DNA of 64,000 bases from Flavobacterium sp. Root901 (GTDB lineage Bacteria > Bacteroidota > Bacteroidia > Flavobacteriales > Flavobacteriaceae), in NCBI RefSeq assembly GCF_001429765.1, contig NZ_LMJB01000006.1, positions 248,001 through 312,000 on the forward strand, read 5' to 3'. Shown here piece by piece: positions 60,358 through 64,000 of this stretch; position 1 is the stretch's first letter; every line of letters starts with the position of its first letter. Position numbers and translations under genes: made by a program. The notes beneath the pieces were generated by a model. That model made no database searches, was not told the origin of the DNA, and saw only the letters and a program-made list of their open reading frames with translations.

Positions 60358-61104
60358 ATGCGAAAATTAGCTTCGATAATTTTATTCTTAGGAATACTAT
60401 CAAATAGTTTTGGACAATCTGCCAATTCGCCATTACAAATAAGTCATCTTACGGGTGACTTTTATGTTTATAAAACTTTTCATGATTATAACGGATCTTT
60501 GATTTCTGCCAATGCCATGTATCTGGTTACAGATAAAGGTGTTGTCCTGTTCGATGCTCCCTGGGATGAGACTCAGTTTCAGCCTTTATTAGATAGTATA
60601 AAAGCAAAACATAATAAAGAAGTGATAATGCTTTTTGCAACACATTCTCATGATGATCGTGCCGGAGGATTTGATTTTTATGCAAAAAAAGGAATCAAAA
60701 CCTATTCGATTAAGTTAACGGATGATATTCTGAAAAAAGAAAATAAACCGAGAGCTGAATTTATAATTCCAAATGATAAAACTTTTACTGCCGGACAGCA
60801 TACTTTTGAAGTTTATTACCCGGGAAAAGGTCATGCATCTGACAATATTGTGGTCTGGTTTAATAAAGAAAAAGTGCTTTACGGAGCTTGTTTTATAAAA
60901 AGTGCCGATGCAAAAGACCTTGGTTATTTAGGAGATTCTAATGTAAAAGAATGGAAAAAATCGATTGCAAAAGTGAAGGCGAAATTTAAGAATCCAAAAT
61001 ATATTATTCCGGGTCACGAAGACTGGAAAAATACGGAATCATTAAACCATACTTTGAAATTAGTTGATGAGTATTTGGTTCAAAAATCTTCAGGAAAAAA
61101 GTAA
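60358..61104 (+). CDS. Subclass B1 metallo-beta-lactamase
   Basis: 248 residues with a signal peptide (MRKLASIILFLGILSNSFGQ). All B1 zinc ligands are visible: HSHDDRAGG near 96 (two His and Asp), GKGHASDNIVVW (His), YGACFIKS (Cys of the second zinc site) and IPGHEDW (His). This matches the chromosomal enzymes of Flavobacteriaceae such as JOHN-1, IND and BlaB; length is as usual for them. It would hydrolyse penicillins, cephalosporins and carbapenems in the periplasm. It sits between housekeeping genes with no mobile-element sign, so it looks resident; the exact allele class cannot be fixed by eye. Confidence 0.92.
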   Translation: MRKLASIILFLGILSNSFGQSANSPLQISHLTGDFYVYKTFHDYNGSLISANAMYLVTDKGVVLFDAPWDETQFQPLLDSIKAKHNKEVIMLFATHSHDDRAGGFDFYAKKGIKTYSIKLTDDILKKENKPRAEFIIPNDKTFTAGQHTFEVYYPGKGHASDNIVVWFNKEKVLYGACFIKSADAKDLGYLGDSNVKEWKKSIAKVKAKFKNPKYIIPGHEDWKNTESLNHTLKLVDEYLVQKSSGKK

Positions 61105-61127
61105 CTTTGCACTTATATATATAGTAC

Positions 61128-63575
61128 ATGTTTTTTATCGAAGTTATTTTGCCGCTTTCTTTAGCAAAAACCTTTACATACCGCGTTTCTGAACCTGAAT
61201 TCCATTTTATAAAAAAAGGAATGCGGGTTGCGGTGCCTTTTGGTAAAAGTAAAATCTACACAGGACTTGTATTAGATATACATCAAAATGCCCCGACTTT
61301 ATATGAAGCCAAAGAAATTCATCAAATTTTAGATGAAAAACCTATTGCAACTGAAATTCAAATCAAACACTGGCTTTGGGTTGCCAATTATTATATGTGC
61401 GGAATTGGAGATGTGTACCGTGGTGCTTTTCCAACAGGATTATTATTAGAAAGTGAAACGATCGTTTCGCATAAACCTGAAGTGGTTATAAATGATTCTG
61501 AACTTTCTGATGATGAATTTCTAATCTATGAAGCACTCCAGCATCAGAGCTCATTAAAAGTTCAGGAAATAGCTTCAATTTTAAATAAAAAAAATATACT
61601 GCCCATTCTTCAAAAATTATTAGCAAGAGATGTTATTGTTTTAGAAGAAGAAATAAAAGAAAGTTACAAGCCAAAATTGGTTCGGTATGTAAAATTGCAT
61701 TCCAAATATGAAACAGATCTTGGTTTGAATGATTTGCTAAACACTTTGAAAAGTGACAAACAAAAGGAAATTGTTTTAGCTTATTTTCAAATCAGTGCTT
61801 CAGAAAAAAAACCGATTACGGAGAAAAAACTGGTTGAAGTGTCAGGATCAACTTCGGCTGTTGTAAAAACTTTGGTAAAAAATGAAATTTTAGAAGAATA
61901 CTATTTACAGCAGGATCGTGTTTTATTTAACGGAGAGAAATCGGAAAAAGAATTAAGGCTCAGTGAAGCACAAGAAAAAGCTTTTAACGCCATAAAAGAA
62001 AGTTTTTCTGAAAAAGAAGTCTGTTTGCTCCATGGTGTTACTTCAAGCGGTAAAACAGAGATATATATCAAATTAATTGAAGAATATCTGCAAACGGGAA
62101 GACAGGTTTTGTATCTGCTTCCGGAGATTGCACTTACGACGCAATTAGTTTCTCGTCTGCGGCTTCATTTTGGCGATAAAGTAGCTGTTTTTCATTCTAA
62201 ATACAGTAATAATGAAAGAGTTGAGGTTTGGAAACAAACACTCGAAAATTCAGAAAAAGCACAAATTGTAATAGGAGCAAGGTCGGCTTTGTTTTTGCCT
62301 TTTAACGATCTGGGTTTGCTGATTGTAGATGAAGAGCATGAACAGACTTTTAAACAAACTGATCCGGCACCGAGATATCACGCCAGAGATGCGGCAATTG
62401 TTTTAGCCAATTTTCACAATGCCAAAGTATTGTTGGGTTCTGCGACGCCGAGTATCGAAACTTATTTTAATACGCAGAGCGAAAAATATGGTTTGGTTAC
62501 TCTTACCGAGCGTTATAAAAATGTCCGTATGCCTGAAGTTGTTTTGGTAGATTTAAAAGACAAACATTTCAGAAAAAGAATGACAGGGCATTTTAGTGAT
62601 CTTTTAATTGAAGAAATTACAGAAGCTTTGTCTTTGGGCGAACAGGTCATTTTATTTCAAAACAGAAGAGGTTATTCTCCAATAATTGAATGTCTTACCT
62701 GCGGGCACGTGCCACATTGCCAGCAGTGTGATGTGAGTCTGACTTTTCATAAATTTAAAAATCAGCTTCGCTGCCATTATTGCGGATATGCAATTGCAAA
62801 ACCAACAAATTGCCATAGCTGCTCGAGTATCGATTTAACGACAAAAGGTTTTGGAACAGAGCAGATAGAGCAGGAGCTGTTATCACTTTTTCCTAAAGCA
62901 AAAACGGGAAGAATGGACCAGGATACTACTCGCGGAAAATTTGGCTTTGAAAAGATCATAGATACATTTAAAAATCGGGAAATCGATATTTTGGTGGGAA
63001 CACAAATGCTGGCCAAAGGTCTGGATTTTGATAATGTTAGTTTAGTCGGGATTATGAATGCTGATAATATGCTGCATCATCCTGATTTCAGGGCTTTTGA
63101 ACGCAGTTTTCAAATGATGACACAGGTTGCAGGAAGAGCAGGAAGATCTGAAAAGCAGGGGAAAGTTGTGATTCAAACCTATAATCCAAACCACAATACA
63201 ATTCAACAAGTTACAAACCATAATTATATAGGTATGTATAAGGAACAATTGTATGACAGGCAGATTTATAAATATCCGCCGTATTTCAGGATTATTAAAT
63301 TAACGATAAAACATCGCGATTTTGATAAATTGAAGGAAGGTTCGATGTGGCTGTACCAGGTTTTAAGCCAAAACCTGAATATGCCTGTTTTGGGTCCGGA
63401 AGAACCGGCAATAAGCAGAATCCGAAACGAATATATCAGAACTATTTTAATAAAGATTCCGCAGAATCTGCATTTAGGAAACACAAAAAAAACTATCCAG
63501 AAAATGTTGAATAGTTTTGAGGCTGTTGCTCAGTACAGAGCTATAAAAGTTATAGTTAATGTCGATTTTTATTAA
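61128..63575 (+). CDS. priA: Primosomal protein N' (replication restart helicase)
   Basis: 815 residues, full length. The N-terminal DNA-binding domain begins FIEVILPLSLAKTFTYRV. The SF2 helicase part has the Walker A motif HGVTSSGKTEIYIKLI near 300, the DEAH-like LLIVDEEHEQTFKQ near 400, QIVIGARSALFLPF near 385 and VLLGSATPSIETYF near 445. Zinc-binding cysteine pairs follow at CLTCGHVPHCQQCD near 525 and CHYCGYAIAKPTNCHSC near 550, then QVAGRAGR near 670. It reloads the replisome at stalled forks. Its stop overlaps the convergent LytTR gene by four bases. Confidence 0.97.
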   Translation: MFFIEVILPLSLAKTFTYRVSEPEFHFIKKGMRVAVPFGKSKIYTGLVLDIHQNAPTLYEAKEIHQILDEKPIATEIQIKHWLWVANYYMCGIGDVYRGAFPTGLLLESETIVSHKPEVVINDSELSDDEFLIYEALQHQSSLKVQEIASILNKKNILPILQKLLARDVIVLEEEIKESYKPKLVRYVKLHSKYETDLGLNDLLNTLKSDKQKEIVLAYFQISASEKKPITEKKLVEVSGSTSAVVKTLVKNEILEEYYLQQDRVLFNGEKSEKELRLSEAQEKAFNAIKESFSEKEVCLLHGVTSSGKTEIYIKLIEEYLQTGRQVLYLLPEIALTTQLVSRLRLHFGDKVAVFHSKYSNNERVEVWKQTLENSEKAQIVIGARSALFLPFNDLGLLIVDEEHEQTFKQTDPAPRYHARDAAIVLANFHNAKVLLGSATPSIETYFNTQSEKYGLVTLTERYKNVRMPEVVLVDLKDKHFRKRMTGHFSDLLIEEITEALSLGEQVILFQNRRGYSPIIECLTCGHVPHCQQCDVSLTFHKFKNQLRCHYCGYAIAKPTNCHSCSSIDLTTKGFGTEQIEQELLSLFPKAKTGRMDQDTTRGKFGFEKIIDTFKNREIDILVGTQMLAKGLDFDNVSLVGIMNADNMLHHPDFRAFERSFQMMTQVAGRAGRSEKQGKVVIQTYNPNHNTIQQVTNHNYIGMYKEQLYDRQIYKYPPYFRIIKLTIKHRDFDKLKEGSMWLYQVLSQNLNMPVLGPEEPAISRIRNEYIRTILIKIPQNLHLGNTKKTIQKMLNSFEAVAQYRAIKVIVNVDFY

Positions 63576-64000
63576 TTAGACGTTGAGAGCGCCTTTACTA
63601 AATCTTCTTTTTTATTACGGCTGAGCGGAATTTTAGTAATTCCTATTTCGGCAAATTTACTATTGAAGCGCTCCACTTTATCAATATTAATAATATAGGA
63701 CTTATGGACACGAATAAATTTGTCTTTCGATAAATCATTTTCAAAAGATTTCATTGTAGAAAGAACCAGATTACTGTCATCTTCGGTAACCACTCTTACG
63801 TAATCACCAAATGCCTCAATCCATTTAATTTTTGCTGTAAATATTTTGAGCTTTTTAAGATTACTTTTGATGAAAATGTGTTCGCCTTCTTCTTCTTTTA
63901 CTTCTTTTTTAAGCAGGTGCATATCAATAGCTCTCTTTACAGAGGCGTTAAAGCGGTCAACGGCAATAGGTTTTTGCAGATAATCAGTAGCGTCATAATC
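63572..64000 (-). CDS. LytTR response regulator, partial at right edge
   Basis: The gene enters from the right edge. An in-frame Met at 63922 is not the start, because 26 more codons are open to 64000 and read as the end of a receiver domain (DATDYLQKPIAVDRFNASVKRAID, with the conserved K-P). A LytTR DNA-binding domain follows: ITAKIKWIEAFGDYVRVVTEDDSNLVLSTMKSFEN, FIRVHKSYIINIDKVERF and ISKIPLSR-like strands near the end. It is the output half of a two-component system whose kinase lies outside the window. Stop overlaps priA tail to tail. Confidence 0.92.
   Translation of the reverse strand, partial: DYDATDYLQKPIAVDRFNASVKRAIDMHLLKKEVKEEEGEHIFIKSNLKKLKIFTAKIKWIEAFGDYVRVVTEDDSNLVLSTMKSFENDLSKDKFIRVHKSYIINIDKVERFNSKFAEIGITKIPLSRNKKEDLVKALSTSN

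Noticed and set aside
60358..61104. Mobile resistance cassette carrying the beta-lactamase
   Set aside because: Spacing fits an operon with housekeeping genes; no attC, integrase or IS ends flank it.
1..64000. CRISPR array, tRNA, rRNA, prophage or IS element
   Set aside because: No regular direct-repeat/spacer series, no recognisable tRNA arms or rRNA sequence in the spacers, and no integrase or transposase was seen.

Overview
The window is AT-rich, tightly packed chromosomal DNA of a Flavobacterium-like member of the Bacteroidota. The evidence is a SusC/SusD pair, WG-repeat and DUF1599 proteins, promoters with a TAnnTTTG -7 box instead of a sigma70 -10 box, few Shine-Dalgarno sites, and a subclass B1 metallo-beta-lactamase of the chromosomal flavobacterial type. 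I see no rRNA, tRNA, CRISPR array, phage or transposase. Both edges cut a gene: a sulfurtransferase on the left and a LytTR response regulator on the right.

Layout. 1-8018 is all on the minus strand: a sulfurtransferase/ThuA/DUF1398 operon, an alpha/beta hydrolase, a thioesterase, a three-gene ECF sigma module (AhpD-like protein, YCII/DGPF protein, sigma factor with a long C-terminal extension) and a CPA1 Na+/H+ antiporter. 8019-15333 is on the plus strand: dnaK behind a sigma54-like promoter, a CorA transporter, pta-ackA and a DUF3995 gene coupled to ackA. 15405-31161 is a polysaccharide utilisation locus (PUL): a membrane-spanning propeller/LuxR regulator, SusC, SusD, a LamG lipoprotein, a GH144-type endo-beta-1,2-glucanase, an esterase-like hydrolase, a GH3 beta-glucosidase, a glycerophosphodiester phosphodiesterase lipoprotein and a GH43-like/F5-8C/FN3 protein. 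An M28 peptidase follows.

32786-41283 is minus strand: small membrane proteins, a Coq4-like protein, a YiiX-type hydrolase, an outer-membrane protein with kdsA, an alkylglycerol-monooxygenase-like hydroxylase overlapping a YhhN lysoplasmalogenase, a WG-repeat protein and clpS. 41322-50355 carries prmA, tpiA, a TlpA-like thioredoxin, a DoxX protein and DUF1599, interrupted by two unrecognised plus-strand genes. 50577-57661 holds folP, rlmH, a secreted adenosine deaminase, GNAT, OsmC, pirin and an AlkD-type HEAT protein. 58056-64000 is nadC, yihY, DUF2147, the B1 beta-lactamase and priA, meeting the LytTR regulator tail to tail.

The most interesting parts are the PUL, whose gene set would suit beta-1,2-glucans carrying phosphoglycerol and acyl groups (such as proteobacterial periplasmic glucans), with a repeated TACATCAT operator candidate before susC; a sigma54-like dnaK promoter with clustered TGTCA/TGACA half-sites; and the coupled ether-lipid gene pair. 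Promoter boxes also correct several gene starts. Intergenic spacers hold several families of short inverted repeats.
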